Positions 37,370 to 46,299 of a stretch of DNA of 64,000 bases are shown piece by piece (the stretch's first letter is position 1; every line of letters begins with the position of its first letter). A program made the translations under genes and the position numbers. Origin of the DNA: Cytophagales bacterium (GTDB lineage Bacteria > Bacteroidota > Bacteroidia > Cytophagales > Microscillaceae); assembly GCA_004293905.1 (NCBI GenBank), contig RDZE01000019.1, positions 23,871 through 87,870 on the forward strand, read 5' to 3'. Below the pieces are notes generated by a model. It had not been told where the DNA came from and made no database searches. It worked only from the letters and a program-made list of their open reading frames with translations.

Positions 37370-38668
37370 TTAATCTTCGTCCTCCTCTAATTGTTGTGAT
37401 TTTTTATAAGCAGATACAGCACGCATCTGTTCTATCTCTATCCATCGTTTCAGAGCTGTTTCATTACGAAAAAACTGAACCTTATTCATTAATGCTAACA
37501 ACAAAGTAGCAACCAACATCAATATAGAGAATAGATAAGAAATTTTTTCCCATTCAGAAGAAGGTGTTGTCCAATCTTGTTGCAATAAATAAACTTCTGT
37601 TAGTACTGCCAAAATAAGCAAACTGATAATGAAATAGGTTTTCGTATTGAGCGTTTCTTCATAAAAACTATACAAAATAAGAAATATAGCCACTCCATTG
37701 AACAAATAAAAGACCTTAAGTACCAAAAAGGAAGTAAAATAATAAAACTCTTCTTCTAAAAATACAAACACAATAAAAAGAGGTGATAAATAAGCCATCC
37801 AATTTAAGACAAAGAGCAAGTTTTTGGGAATAATTTCATCTTCCATCAAACGAATCACAAAACGAATCACAAAATACAGACTTACATAACCCCAAGCAAC
37901 ACGCGCATACTCATCGAAAATAGAAAACCCACTCCATAAAATTTGGTAAGCCAACCCATGCAGGTAAAAGTGCCATACCCCTACACTCACACAATAAGCC
38001 GTAAAGTACAGCCAAACCTTTTGACGCAACACCACATAAAAGTAAAATGCCGTCATACACATAATAGCCAAAACACCATAAAAAAAGCCCAATGACCCCG
38101 CCGATTGACTTTCGTATTGGTAAAAAACTGCCGCATCATATACATAAATAGGCAAGCAAGTGCCTTTACCTTTGTTTTGCAGATACAATACGTAAGTATG
38201 TTCCTTTTTCGAGCCCAAATCCAATTGATAAACAAAAAAACGATGCGCATTGGCACGCGAGGCAAAATCAAAAATATTACCTGAATGATTCACCGACACA
38301 ATATTTTGCTTCTCTAACACCTCAAAAAACTCTACCTCGTGCAGCCCCGAATGTTCTATCACGATGATGATTTTGCGAAGCGTATCTACTTTGTTTTTAA
38401 TTTTGAACTTCAAAACATAACTCACATCTTTTTCAGTAGTAGGAAAACAAACTTGTCGCGTGAAATTTTGTGCGAAAGGATAATTCACACTGTCTTCCAA
38501 AATCTTATTCAAAGGAGGTTTTACACTCTTAAACCCTTGTTTGAAAACGTACTCCCCAATCGCCACTTTTTCGTATTTAGCCTCCCACTCAATAACACCT
38601 GTTTGGCATTTGCCATATTGTACAATAAGTGTAAAAAATATTGCTAAACCAATATAAATAGCTTTCAT
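37370..38668 (-). CDS. 7TMR-DISM receptor without output domain
   Basis: 432 residues. The signal peptide is about 1-21; residues about 25-185 form an all-beta extracellular domain of the 7TMR-DISM type 2 kind (binding of carbohydrate-like ligands is assumed for the family); about 190-400 hold seven hydrophobic segments beginning GSLGFFYGVLAIMCMTAFYF. The cytoplasmic tail is about 30 residues (EIEQMRAVSAYKKSQQLEEDED) and acidic. Family members usually carry a kinase, cyclase or LuxR domain; none is present. The short tail may bind a partner protein. Confidence 0.82.
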   Translation of the reverse strand: MKAIYIGLAIFFTLIVQYGKCQTGVIEWEAKYEKVAIGEYVFKQGFKSVKPPLNKILEDSVNYPFAQNFTRQVCFPTTEKDVSYVLKFKIKNKVDTLRKIIIVIEHSGLHEVEFFEVLEKQNIVSVNHSGNIFDFASRANAHRFFVYQLDLGSKKEHTYVLYLQNKGKGTCLPIYVYDAAVFYQYESQSAGSLGFFYGVLAIMCMTAFYFYVVLRQKVWLYFTAYCVSVGVWHFYLHGLAYQILWSGFSIFDEYARVAWGYVSLYFVIRFVIRLMEDEIIPKNLLFVLNWMAYLSPLFIVFVFLEEEFYYFTSFLVLKVFYLFNGVAIFLILYSFYEETLNTKTYFIISLLILAVLTEVYLLQQDWTTPSSEWEKISYLFSILMLVATLLLALMNKVQFFRNETALKRWIEIEQMRAVSAYKKSQQLEEDED

Positions 38669-38724
38669 TTCTCAAAAATAGCAAATAAAATATTTATTTA
38701 GAACAAAAAAAATAAAAACAGCGT

Positions 38725-38732
38725 TATTTTTG
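38725..38732 (+). promoter_or_regulatory. -7 promoter element of the enoyl-CoA hydratase gene
   Basis: TATTTTTG followed by CA fits TAnnTTTG, 43 bp before the ATG at 38776. No clear -33. Confidence 0.45.
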
Positions 38733-38775
38733 CAGTCATTTTTTAATACAATCTACAAACCAAATCAATAGAACT

Positions 38776-39579
38776 ATGGTAACTGCCACGCGAATTGCCT
38801 ACAACAATATAAGCCTCGAAGTAGACGAAGAAGGAATTGCCCTCATCACCATCCGCAGAGCGGCGAAACTCAACGCGCTCAATACCGAAACCCTCGAAGA
38901 CTTGCGAAAAGCAATGTACGAAGTATACGAAAACGCCGAAATCAAAAGTGTCATTATTACAGGTGAAGGCACTAAAGCATTTGCCGCAGGAGCTGATATT
39001 TCAGAATTAGCAGAATTAGACGAAGTAAGTGCCAAAAAATACTCCCAAAATGGACAAGATGTTTATGCAATGGTAGAAAATTGCCGCAAACCCGTAATCG
39101 GAGCCATCAACGGATATGCCTTAGGCGGAGGTTGCGAATTAGCCTTGGCTTGCCACATGCGCGTAGCCGTAGAAAATGCCAAATTTGGACTGCCCGAAGT
39201 AAAATTGGGGACACTACCCGGTTTTGGAGGTACACAACGCCTCACACAAAGTATCGGAAAAGCCAAAACACTTGAACTCATCATGACAGGTGATATGCTT
39301 TCTGCACAAGAAGCTAAAGAATTGGGTTTGATTAACTATGTAGTAACTTCACACGAAGAAATGATGAGTAAATCGCGTGAAATGCTACTCAAAATAGCCT
39401 CCTCAGGACCAGTAGCTATAGCAATGGTTATCAACTCCGTAAACACAGTATATAGCACCTTTGAAAGAGGATACCAAAAAGAAGCTCAATTCTTTGGTGC
39501 CTCTGCCAAAACCCACGATTTCCACGAAGGAATGAGGGCTTTCTTGGAGAAAAGAAAACCTGCTTTTCAAGGTAAATAA
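38776..39579 (+). CDS. Enoyl-CoA hydratase
   Basis: 267 residues of the crotonase family. It hydrates trans-2-enoyl-CoA in beta-oxidation or related pathways. The oxyanion-hole segments are AFAAGADISEL and NGYALGGGCELALACH. Both glutamates of true hydratases are present, in GGCE and in LPEVKLG, followed by LPGFGGTQRL. It has no dehydrogenase domain fused. The gene has its own -7 element and terminator, so it is probably monocistronic, although an acyl-CoA ligase lies 3.3 kb downstream. Confidence 0.93.
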   Translation: MVTATRIAYNNISLEVDEEGIALITIRRAAKLNALNTETLEDLRKAMYEVYENAEIKSVIITGEGTKAFAAGADISELAELDEVSAKKYSQNGQDVYAMVENCRKPVIGAINGYALGGGCELALACHMRVAVENAKFGLPEVKLGTLPGFGGTQRLTQSIGKAKTLELIMTGDMLSAQEAKELGLINYVVTSHEEMMSKSREMLLKIASSGPVAIAMVINSVNTVYSTFERGYQKEAQFFGASAKTHDFHEGMRAFLEKRKPAFQGK

Positions 39580-39601
39580 ACCATTGCCCAAAAACAGACA
39601 G

Positions 39602-39648
39602 ACCTTTCTAAGACTTTTTTGAAAAGCCTTAGAAAGGTTTTTTTATTT
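39602..39648 (+). terminator. Intrinsic terminator after the enoyl-CoA hydratase gene
   Basis: An 11-bp stem, ACCTTTCTAAG (39602-39612) with CTTAGAAAGGT (39628-39638), is followed by T6-A-T3. Confidence 0.94.
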
Positions 39649-39701
39649 ATTTGGGTTTTTATTGGCATATTTGCAAAACGAACTAACTACTCTTTTCCAA
39701 T

Positions 39702-41027
39702 ATGTCTTTTGAGGTCTTAGCATTATTACTATTCATCATCGTATTCACACTCATTTTAGCAGGTTACCCCGTTTCATTTACCTTAGGCGGAGCCTCTATA
39801 CTGATGGGATTACTCATCTTCGACCTCGATTTTTTCTACCTACTCTCCCTTCGCATTTTTGGTATTATGAACAATTTTGTCCTGCTTGCAGTGCCTCTGT
39901 TCGTCTTTATGGGGATTATGCTCGAGAAATCGGGCATTGCTGAACGACTGCTCGAAACCATGTCTTTCCTATTGGGTAGTTTGCGTGGTGGTTTAGCCAT
40001 TTCAGTAGTAGTAGTAGGGGCATTATTGGCTGCCTCAACAGGAGTCGTAGGAGCAACTGTAATCACAATGGGGCTCATCAGCTTGCCCACCATGCTCAGA
40101 CGAGGCTACAGCCCCGAACTTGCTACAGGCACCATCGCCGCCTCTGGTACTTTGGGGCAAATCATACCTCCCAGCGTAGTGTTAGTATTATTAGGAAGCG
40201 TACTCAATGTTTCAGTCGGAACACTTTTCACTGCTGCCTTCTTACCCGGCTTCGGATTGGTGTTTTTATATTTTATCTACATTGTCGGATTTGCATTTTT
40301 ACGCCCTCATTTAGCCCCACCCATACCCAAAGAAGAACTACAAACATTTCGAGGAAAGGGTTTTTGGAATAGAGTTTTCCGTGCCTTTTTTCTACCTTTG
40401 TTGCTAATATTGGCAGTGTTAGGTTCTATTTTTGCAGGAATCGCTTCCCCTACCGAAGCCGCCGCCATTGGTGCTTTGGGAGCAACACTACTCACTGCAC
40501 TCGAGAAAAAATTAAACTATAATACACTCCAAGAAGTAATGCGCGAAACGACACACATTACCTCTATGGTATTCATCATTTTGGTAGGTGCGTCTGCTTT
40601 TTCATTGGTCTTTCGCGGATTGAAAGGAGATGACTACATCGTGCATCTCATTCAAACGGCAGAGTTGAGCCCTTATTGGTTTTTAGCTATAGTGATGTTG
40701 GTGATGTTTGTAGCAGGTTTTTTTATAGATTTTATAGAAATTATTTTCATCATTGTCCCCGTAGTAGCTCCAACATTTATAGCCATGAAAATGGACATGG
40801 TTTGGGTAGGTATTTTGATGGCTGTAAACCTACAAGCCTCTTTTTTAACTCCTCCATTTGGTTTTTCTCTTTTTTATCTCAAAGGAGTAGCCCCGAAAAA
40901 TGTTACCACACAACATATCTATCGTGGCATTGTACCCTTTGTGCTTATGCAAGTCCTTATGGTCATATTGATTATACTATTCCCTGAAATAGCCACAGGA
41001 TTGCCCAAATTTTTACAAGGAAAATAA
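39702..41027 (+). CDS. TRAP transporter large permease subunit (DctM-like)
   Basis: 441 residues with about 12 hydrophobic segments. The family pattern is clear: VPLFVFMGIMLEKSGIAERLL, GVVGATVITMGLISLPTMLRRGY, ASGTLGQIIPPSVVLVLLG, ASPTEAAAIGALGA and FIDFIEIIFIIVPVV. DctM drives Na+- or H+-coupled uptake of organic acids handed over by a periplasmic DctP protein, with the small DctQ subunit. Neither DctQ nor DctP is encoded next to it: the hydratase gene and a terminator lie upstream and an amidohydrolase downstream. The partner genes may be elsewhere, or the permease may work alone. Confidence 0.92.
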   Translation: MSFEVLALLLFIIVFTLILAGYPVSFTLGGASILMGLLIFDLDFFYLLSLRIFGIMNNFVLLAVPLFVFMGIMLEKSGIAERLLETMSFLLGSLRGGLAISVVVVGALLAASTGVVGATVITMGLISLPTMLRRGYSPELATGTIAASGTLGQIIPPSVVLVLLGSVLNVSVGTLFTAAFLPGFGLVFLYFIYIVGFAFLRPHLAPPIPKEELQTFRGKGFWNRVFRAFFLPLLLILAVLGSIFAGIASPTEAAAIGALGATLLTALEKKLNYNTLQEVMRETTHITSMVFIILVGASAFSLVFRGLKGDDYIVHLIQTAELSPYWFLAIVMLVMFVAGFFIDFIEIIFIIVPVVAPTFIAMKMDMVWVGILMAVNLQASFLTPPFGFSLFYLKGVAPKNVTTQHIYRGIVPFVLMQVLMVILIILFPEIATGLPKFLQGK

Positions 41028-41050
41028 AACATTTCTTAAAAACATTTTAT

Positions 41051-41058
41051 TATCTTTG
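41051..41058 (+). promoter_or_regulatory. -7 promoter element of the amidohydrolase gene
   Basis: TATCTTTG fits TAnnTTTG exactly, 55 bp before the ATG at 41114; no clear -33. Confidence 0.45.
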
Positions 41059-41113
41059 TCAAAGAAAAAATAGCATAAAACATAGCCCTTAATCACTAAC
41101 CTCCCTCAAAATT

Positions 41114-42838
41114 ATGCATAAAACAACCCTCATCAAAAATGGTATTTACTATGATGGTACAGGTGCCAAAGGACAAAAAGCCGATGTGCTCATCAGAAAT
41201 GGAAAAATAGAAAAAGTAGGAAATATCAACGAAACAATAACCGATGCAGAAATCATTGATGCCAATAATTGTTGGGTAACCCCCGGTTTTTTAGATATTC
41301 ATACACACTACGATGCCGAAGTAGAGGTTTTACCCGGTTTAGACGAATCAGTAAGGCACGGCGTTACGACTGTAGTCTTTGGAAATTGTTCCCTCTCGAG
41401 CGCGGTAGGCACAGAAGACGATATTTTAAATCTCTTTACAAGGGTAGAAAATATGCCCGCTGACCTACTCCAAAGTTGGATTAAGGACAAAATTACTTGG
41501 AAAACTACAGCCCAATATTACGAACACTTAGACACACTCGCATTAGGACCCAACGTAGCCACTTTCATAGGGCACTCCAACATTAGAATAGCCTCTATGG
41601 GCTTAGACCGAAGCCTGACCGTAGCGAAAGCCTCTACTGATGAGCTTAATAAAATGCGTAAAACCGTAGAAGAGGCAATGGAAGCAGGTTATTTAGGACT
41701 ATCAATAGACATGCTCCCTTTTCATAGAATGGCAAAAGGAGAACATAAAGGCATTTCAGTTCCTTCACAACAAGCACACCCTACCGAATACTATAGATTG
41801 GCAAATATCGTAAGACGCTACGAAAGAGTACTTCAAGCAACACCCAATGCCGTAGATAAACGCTCTGTAATACGACTTTTGGGTATGAGTTCGGGTTGGT
41901 TAAGAAAACCACTCAAAACGACCATTGTCGCGGCGATGGATGTAAAATCAGACAAAAAAATACACCTCTTAGCAACAACTTTAGCAGGTTTTGCCAATAG
42001 CGTAATGCGTGCCAATATTCGTTGGCAAGCCCTCGCAGAGCCTTTCCTCAACTTTGCCGATGGACCCATCACTCCACTTTTTGAAGAGTTCCCCTCTGCC
42101 GTAAAAGCCATAGGAGCTACCACAGAAGAAAGAAAAGCTATGTTCGCTGATAAAACTTTCCGCGCTTGGTTCAGAAAAGATTGGCACAACCCTCATACTG
42201 CCGTTTTCCCCCGAAAATTAGATGATATGTGGGTAGTAAATTCCCCCGATACAACTCAAATAGGCAAATCTATTGCCGAAATTGCCAAAGAGAAAAACCA
42301 AGACCCCTTAGAGCATTTTATGGATCTTTTGGCACAATACGACACAGATTTTCGCTGGAAATGTGCAGTAGCCAACCACCGACCCAAACAAAGACTAAGA
42401 CTTTTGGCACACCCCACCACCATACCCGGTTTTAACGATTCAGGTGCGCACAACACCAACATGGCTTTTCAAGATGGCTCTTTACAAACACTCAAACAAG
42501 CACAAGCAAACCCCGATGTCTTCCCCATCGAAACAGCCATCTACCGCATGACCAAAATGGCAGCCGATTGGCTTGGCTTCGATGCAGGGTCTATCTGCGA
42601 AGGCGACCGCGCCGACTTAGTAATCATTGACCCCTCTAAGCTACAAACGCATCTTGGCGAACCTATAGAATACATAGACGAACGATTAGGAAATACCATG
42701 CGTATGGTAAAACGCTCTGATGGAGTAGTGAAACAGGTATTCATTTCAGGAGAAAAAGTATTTGACAATGGACAATTCCATGAACAATTAGGCAAGAAAA
42801 AAATAGGAAAACTTTTACGTGCTAAAAATCAAAAATAA
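41114..42838 (+). CDS. Amidohydrolase of the N-acyl-D-amino-acid deacylase family
   Basis: 574 residues, amidohydrolase superfamily. Metal-site motifs are FLDIHTHYDAEV (about 57-68) and the C-terminal GFNDSGAHNTNMAFQDG with the catalytic Asp/Ser-Gly-Ala-His region; the N-terminal beta-sandwich strands and the C-terminal IYRMTKMAADWLGF, GDRADLVIID are typical of D-aminoacylase-like enzymes (COG3653). It diverges from characterised D-aminoacylases (GNCSLSSAV where GNCGxS is usual), so the amide or acyl substrate is uncertain. It lies between a TRAP permease and an acyl-CoA ligase, 27 bp from the latter, fitting a scheme in which an imported acyl-amide is cleaved and the acid activated. Confidence 0.87.
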   Translation: MHKTTLIKNGIYYDGTGAKGQKADVLIRNGKIEKVGNINETITDAEIIDANNCWVTPGFLDIHTHYDAEVEVLPGLDESVRHGVTTVVFGNCSLSSAVGTEDDILNLFTRVENMPADLLQSWIKDKITWKTTAQYYEHLDTLALGPNVATFIGHSNIRIASMGLDRSLTVAKASTDELNKMRKTVEEAMEAGYLGLSIDMLPFHRMAKGEHKGISVPSQQAHPTEYYRLANIVRRYERVLQATPNAVDKRSVIRLLGMSSGWLRKPLKTTIVAAMDVKSDKKIHLLATTLAGFANSVMRANIRWQALAEPFLNFADGPITPLFEEFPSAVKAIGATTEERKAMFADKTFRAWFRKDWHNPHTAVFPRKLDDMWVVNSPDTTQIGKSIAEIAKEKNQDPLEHFMDLLAQYDTDFRWKCAVANHRPKQRLRLLAHPTTIPGFNDSGAHNTNMAFQDGSLQTLKQAQANPDVFPIETAIYRMTKMAADWLGFDAGSICEGDRADLVIIDPSKLQTHLGEPIEYIDERLGNTMRMVKRSDGVVKQVFISGEKVFDNGQFHEQLGKKKIGKLLRAKNQK

Positions 42839-42865
42839 TCACAATCATTAATAACCATTTTTTAT

Positions 42866-44548
42866 ATGATCAAAACCAAACTCGTTCCTCGTACCCCTTC
42901 TGCTCATGAGTATCCTTTACTCATTAAATATCTTTTGGCAGAATCTTTAAAATATGAGCCACAGCACGAAATCGTATACCGCGATTTGAAGCGCATGAAC
43001 TATTATGAGCTCAATCAACGCATAGCCCAACTTGCCAATGTACTTACAGCAGCAGGGGTAGAGCCCGGCGATACAGTAGCAGTATTCGATTGGGATAGTC
43101 ACCGATATTTAGAGTGTTTTTATGCTATTCCTATGATGGGAGCCATCTTACATACTATCAATGTAAGGCTATCGCCCGCACAAATTCTTTATACTATGAA
43201 CCACGCCGAAGACAAAGTGGTGCTCCTACACGAAGATTTTGTACCCATCATTGAGGCAATCAAAGGGCAACTTACTACCGTAAAAAAATTCATCTTCATT
43301 AGTGATAAAGTTTACAAAGGCGAAAGTCCCGCAATCCCTACTACTATAGATTTTGATGGTGAGTACGAAAATCTACTCAGCAAAGCCTCTCAACAATACG
43401 AATTTCCTGATTTTGATGAAAATACATGGGCTACTACTTTCTATACCACAGGCACTACAGGCAATCCAAAAGGGGTGTACTTCTCTCATCGTCAATTGTT
43501 TATGCACACAATGGCAGTGCTTATCTACACAGGAAGTATGGGGGAAAGAGCACACTTAAGAGCCACTGATGTATATATGCCTATTACACCTATGTTTCAC
43601 GTACACGCATGGGGCGTACCCTATGTGGCTACAATGCTCAACATCAAACAAGTGTACCCTGGCAGATACGAACCCGAAATACTACTAAAACTCCTTCTTG
43701 CTGAAAAAGTAACCTTCTCACATTGTGTGCCTACCATCTTACAAATGCTTGTCAATAGCCCCGTAGCCAAACAAGTAGACCTAAGCCGTTGGCGCGTACT
43801 CATAGGAGGTGCTGCACTCAATAAAGCACTTGCTAAAGCAACCTTAGACCTTAAAATAGACATCATTGCAGGTTATGGAATGTCAGAAACCTGTCCTATT
43901 ATGTCTCTTACTTATTTCAAAGAAGGCATGTTAGGATTGCCTATTGATGAACAAATAGACTATAGGGTAAAGGCAGGGCACATGGCACCTATGGTAGATG
44001 TACGAATCATGGACGAAAACGGTAAATTTCTACCCCATGATGGCAAAACAATTGGTGAAGTAGTAGCACGCTCACCTTGGATGACACAAGGCTACTACAA
44101 AGAGCCCGAAAAAAGCGAAGAACTTTGGCGCAATGGTTGGTTGCACACAGGCGATATTGCAAGTATCACAGCAGATAATTGGATTCAAATTGCTGACCGT
44201 GCCAAAGACGTAATCAAAACTGGAGGCGAATGGGTATCTTCACTCGAAATAGAGAATATCATCAGCCAAATAGAAGGTGTAGCCGAAGTAGCTGTCATAG
44301 GCTTACCCGACCCACAATGGGACGAAAGACCGCATGCCCTCGTTGTGCTAAAACCCGAATACACCGAAAAACTCACCGCTGAAGGAGTAAAAACACACTT
44401 CAAACCTCTCATAGACAGCGGGAAACTCAATAAATGGTATATCCCTGATAAAGTTGTTTTTGTGAAAGAAATACCAAAGACAAGCGTAGGAAAAATAGAT
44501 AAAAAACTTATCAGAAGCGAAATGAAAGACCTTATCATGAACGCCTAA
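42866..44548 (+). CDS. AMP-forming acyl-CoA ligase
   Basis: 560 residues of the ANL superfamily. It activates a carboxylic acid as acyl-AMP and then acyl-CoA. Core motifs: P-loop YTTGTTGNPKG, A5 GYGMSETCP, A7 WLHTGDIA, A8 RAKDVIKTGGEWVSSLEIE and A10 KTSVGKIDKK with the catalytic Lys. The sequence is closest in style to medium/long-chain fatty acyl-CoA synthetases. It follows the amidohydrolase after 27 bp, so both are probably in one transcript. A terminator follows. Confidence 0.93.
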   Translation: MIKTKLVPRTPSAHEYPLLIKYLLAESLKYEPQHEIVYRDLKRMNYYELNQRIAQLANVLTAAGVEPGDTVAVFDWDSHRYLECFYAIPMMGAILHTINVRLSPAQILYTMNHAEDKVVLLHEDFVPIIEAIKGQLTTVKKFIFISDKVYKGESPAIPTTIDFDGEYENLLSKASQQYEFPDFDENTWATTFYTTGTTGNPKGVYFSHRQLFMHTMAVLIYTGSMGERAHLRATDVYMPITPMFHVHAWGVPYVATMLNIKQVYPGRYEPEILLKLLLAEKVTFSHCVPTILQMLVNSPVAKQVDLSRWRVLIGGAALNKALAKATLDLKIDIIAGYGMSETCPIMSLTYFKEGMLGLPIDEQIDYRVKAGHMAPMVDVRIMDENGKFLPHDGKTIGEVVARSPWMTQGYYKEPEKSEELWRNGWLHTGDIASITADNWIQIADRAKDVIKTGGEWVSSLEIENIISQIEGVAEVAVIGLPDPQWDERPHALVVLKPEYTEKLTAEGVKTHFKPLIDSGKLNKWYIPDKVVFVKEIPKTSVGKIDKKLIRSEMKDLIMNA

Positions 44549-44562
44549 GACAGATAAACACA

Positions 44563-44605
44563 AGAAAAAAAAGTGGCTTCTAAACAATGAACGCCACTTT
44601 TTTTC
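44563..44605 (+). terminator. Intrinsic terminator after the acyl-CoA ligase gene
   Basis: A stem AAAAAAGTGGC with GCCACTTTTTT (GTGGC 44573-44577, GCCAC 44593-44597, extended by A:T pairs), a 15-nt loop and a T-rich tail. Confidence 0.85.
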
Positions 44606-44613
44606 TATATTTG
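44606..44613 (+). promoter_or_regulatory. -7 promoter element of the small gene at 44638
   Basis: TATATTTG followed by C fits TAnnTTTG exactly, 24 bp before the ATG at 44638. Confidence 0.5.
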
Positions 44614-44637
44614 CAAAGAATTTTACTTTTCAACTTT

Positions 44638-45048
44638 ATGACATACCAAAAAGAATTAGTCTTTCAAAATAAATATATAACGGTCTATTATCAAGCTCAA
44701 CAAAGGATTTTAGAGGTTACTTGGACAGATGATGGCACGATGAATGAAGAAAGTTATAAAGAGGCAATGTTAGCCATTTTGCAAACCAATAATCAATACC
44801 AACCATTGTATTCGTTGGCAGATACAAGGCAGTTTCTATATTCTATCTCGCCAGAAGTTCAGACTTGGATTAATGAAAATATATTTACAAATAGTGAAAA
44901 CAGAATAATACAAAAATACGCCTTCGTAGTACCAACCAATATATTCTCTTTAGTTTCAATACAACAAACAATGGAAGAAGGAGATAGAGAAGAAAAAACA
45001 AAATATTTCAAAAGCACTGAAGAAGCCCTACAATGGCTACTCGATTAA
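44638..45048 (+). CDS. Hypothetical protein, possibly STAS/SpoIIAA-like fold
   Basis: 136 residues from the ATG at 44638 (MTYQKELVFQ); the longer frame runs into the terminator. No signal peptide or membrane helix. The alternation of strands and helices (ITVYYQAQQRILEVTWTDDG, then a helix, PLYSLADTRQFLYSI, then a helix and YAFVVPTNIFSLVSIQQTM) resembles small SpoIIAA/STAS-like domains of Bacteroidota that occur as single proteins, but I see no diagnostic residue. The function is unknown. It lies 15 bp before the M16 peptidase gene and is likely co-transcribed. Confidence 0.7.
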   Translation: MTYQKELVFQNKYITVYYQAQQRILEVTWTDDGTMNEESYKEAMLAILQTNNQYQPLYSLADTRQFLYSISPEVQTWINENIFTNSENRIIQKYAFVVPTNIFSLVSIQQTMEEGDREEKTKYFKSTEEALQWLLD

Positions 45049-45063
45049 TCCATATTTTTTACC

Positions 45064-46299
45064 ATGATTCAATACCAAGAATTTTACCTAAACAACGGTT
45101 TGCGCGTCCTATTGCACGAAGACAAAAACAGCCCTATCGCTGTAGTAAATTTAGTCTACAATATAGGCTCGCGAGATGAAAGCCCCGAAAAAACAGGTTT
45201 TGCTCACCTATTCGAACACCTTATGTTCGGAGGCTCAAAACACATACCCTCCTACGACCAAGCCCTACAAAAAGTAGGCGGAGAAAACAATGCATTTACC
45301 TCTCCTGACCTTACCAATTACTACCTCACCTTGCCTATTGCTAATTTAGAAACTGCCCTTTGGTTAGAATCAGATAGAATGTTAAGCCTCTCCTTTCAGC
45401 CCGAAGTATTAGAGGTACAAAGAAAAGTAGTAATAGAAGAATTTAAACAAAGATACCTCAATCAACCTTATGGAGATTTATGGCTAAAATTACGCCCTTT
45501 GGCTTATCAAGAACATCCTTACCAATGGGCTACCATAGGAAAAGACATCGCACATATCGAGAATGCAACTATGGACGATGTAAAAGACTTTTTTTACAAA
45601 TACTATATTCCTAATAATGCCATACTATCTGTTGCAGGTAATATATCTTTGAGCGACTTAGAAAAATTAGTAAATAAATGGTTCGGTGATATACCAATGG
45701 GAAAGCCTTACCAAAGAAAGTTAGCAGAAGAACCAAAACAAGAGCAAGCAAGGCATCAAATAGTGCAAGCCGATGTACCCTTAGAAGCCGTTTATAAGGC
45801 ATATCACATGGGCGGGCGCAACGATGCGCATTATTTCTCTGCTGACCTCGCAAGTGATGTATTAGGGCGAAGTAAATCAGCACGATTACACCAACAATTA
45901 GTACGCAAAAGACAAATTTTTAACTCCATCAGTGCCTATGTAGTAGGTTCTATAGATCCGGGGTTATTTGTCATCGGAGGAAAACTTAACAAAGGTATTT
46001 CTGCTGAAGAAGGAGACCAAGCCATTCAAGAGGTATTACAAGACTTTTTACAAGAACCCATACAAGCCGAAGAATTAGAAAAAGTAAAAAACCAAGCCGA
46101 AGCTACCTTAGTGCTCTCCGAAGTAGAATTGCTAACCAGAGCTATGAATTTGGCTTATTTTGCACTATTAGATACTCCCGATGCTGTAAACAAACAAGGG
46201 GAGTTAATACAAGCCGTAACAGTAGAAAGCCTACAAACAACAGCGCAGACAATTCTAAAACCCGAAAATTGTTCAACGCTTTATTACAAATCCTTGTAA
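45064..46299 (+). CDS. M16 family zinc metallopeptidase
   Basis: 411 residues, the size of a single M16B subunit such as mitochondrial processing peptidase beta. The inverted zinc motif HLFEH (48-52) and the downstream Glu in VVIEEFKQR (about 125) are intact, so this is the active partner type. The second half (about 190-410) is the typical inactive-like repeat with LVRKRQIFNSISAYV, similar to the R/Y pair region. There is no signal peptide, so it may be cytoplasmic. An inactive partner subunit, commonly next door, is not present here. The 3' end overlaps the convergent glycosyltransferase gene by 27 bp. Confidence 0.9.
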   Translation: MIQYQEFYLNNGLRVLLHEDKNSPIAVVNLVYNIGSRDESPEKTGFAHLFEHLMFGGSKHIPSYDQALQKVGGENNAFTSPDLTNYYLTLPIANLETALWLESDRMLSLSFQPEVLEVQRKVVIEEFKQRYLNQPYGDLWLKLRPLAYQEHPYQWATIGKDIAHIENATMDDVKDFFYKYYIPNNAILSVAGNISLSDLEKLVNKWFGDIPMGKPYQRKLAEEPKQEQARHQIVQADVPLEAVYKAYHMGGRNDAHYFSADLASDVLGRSKSARLHQQLVRKRQIFNSISAYVVGSIDPGLFVIGGKLNKGISAEEGDQAIQEVLQDFLQEPIQAEELEKVKNQAEATLVLSEVELLTRAMNLAYFALLDTPDAVNKQGELIQAVTVESLQTTAQTILKPENCSTLYYKSL

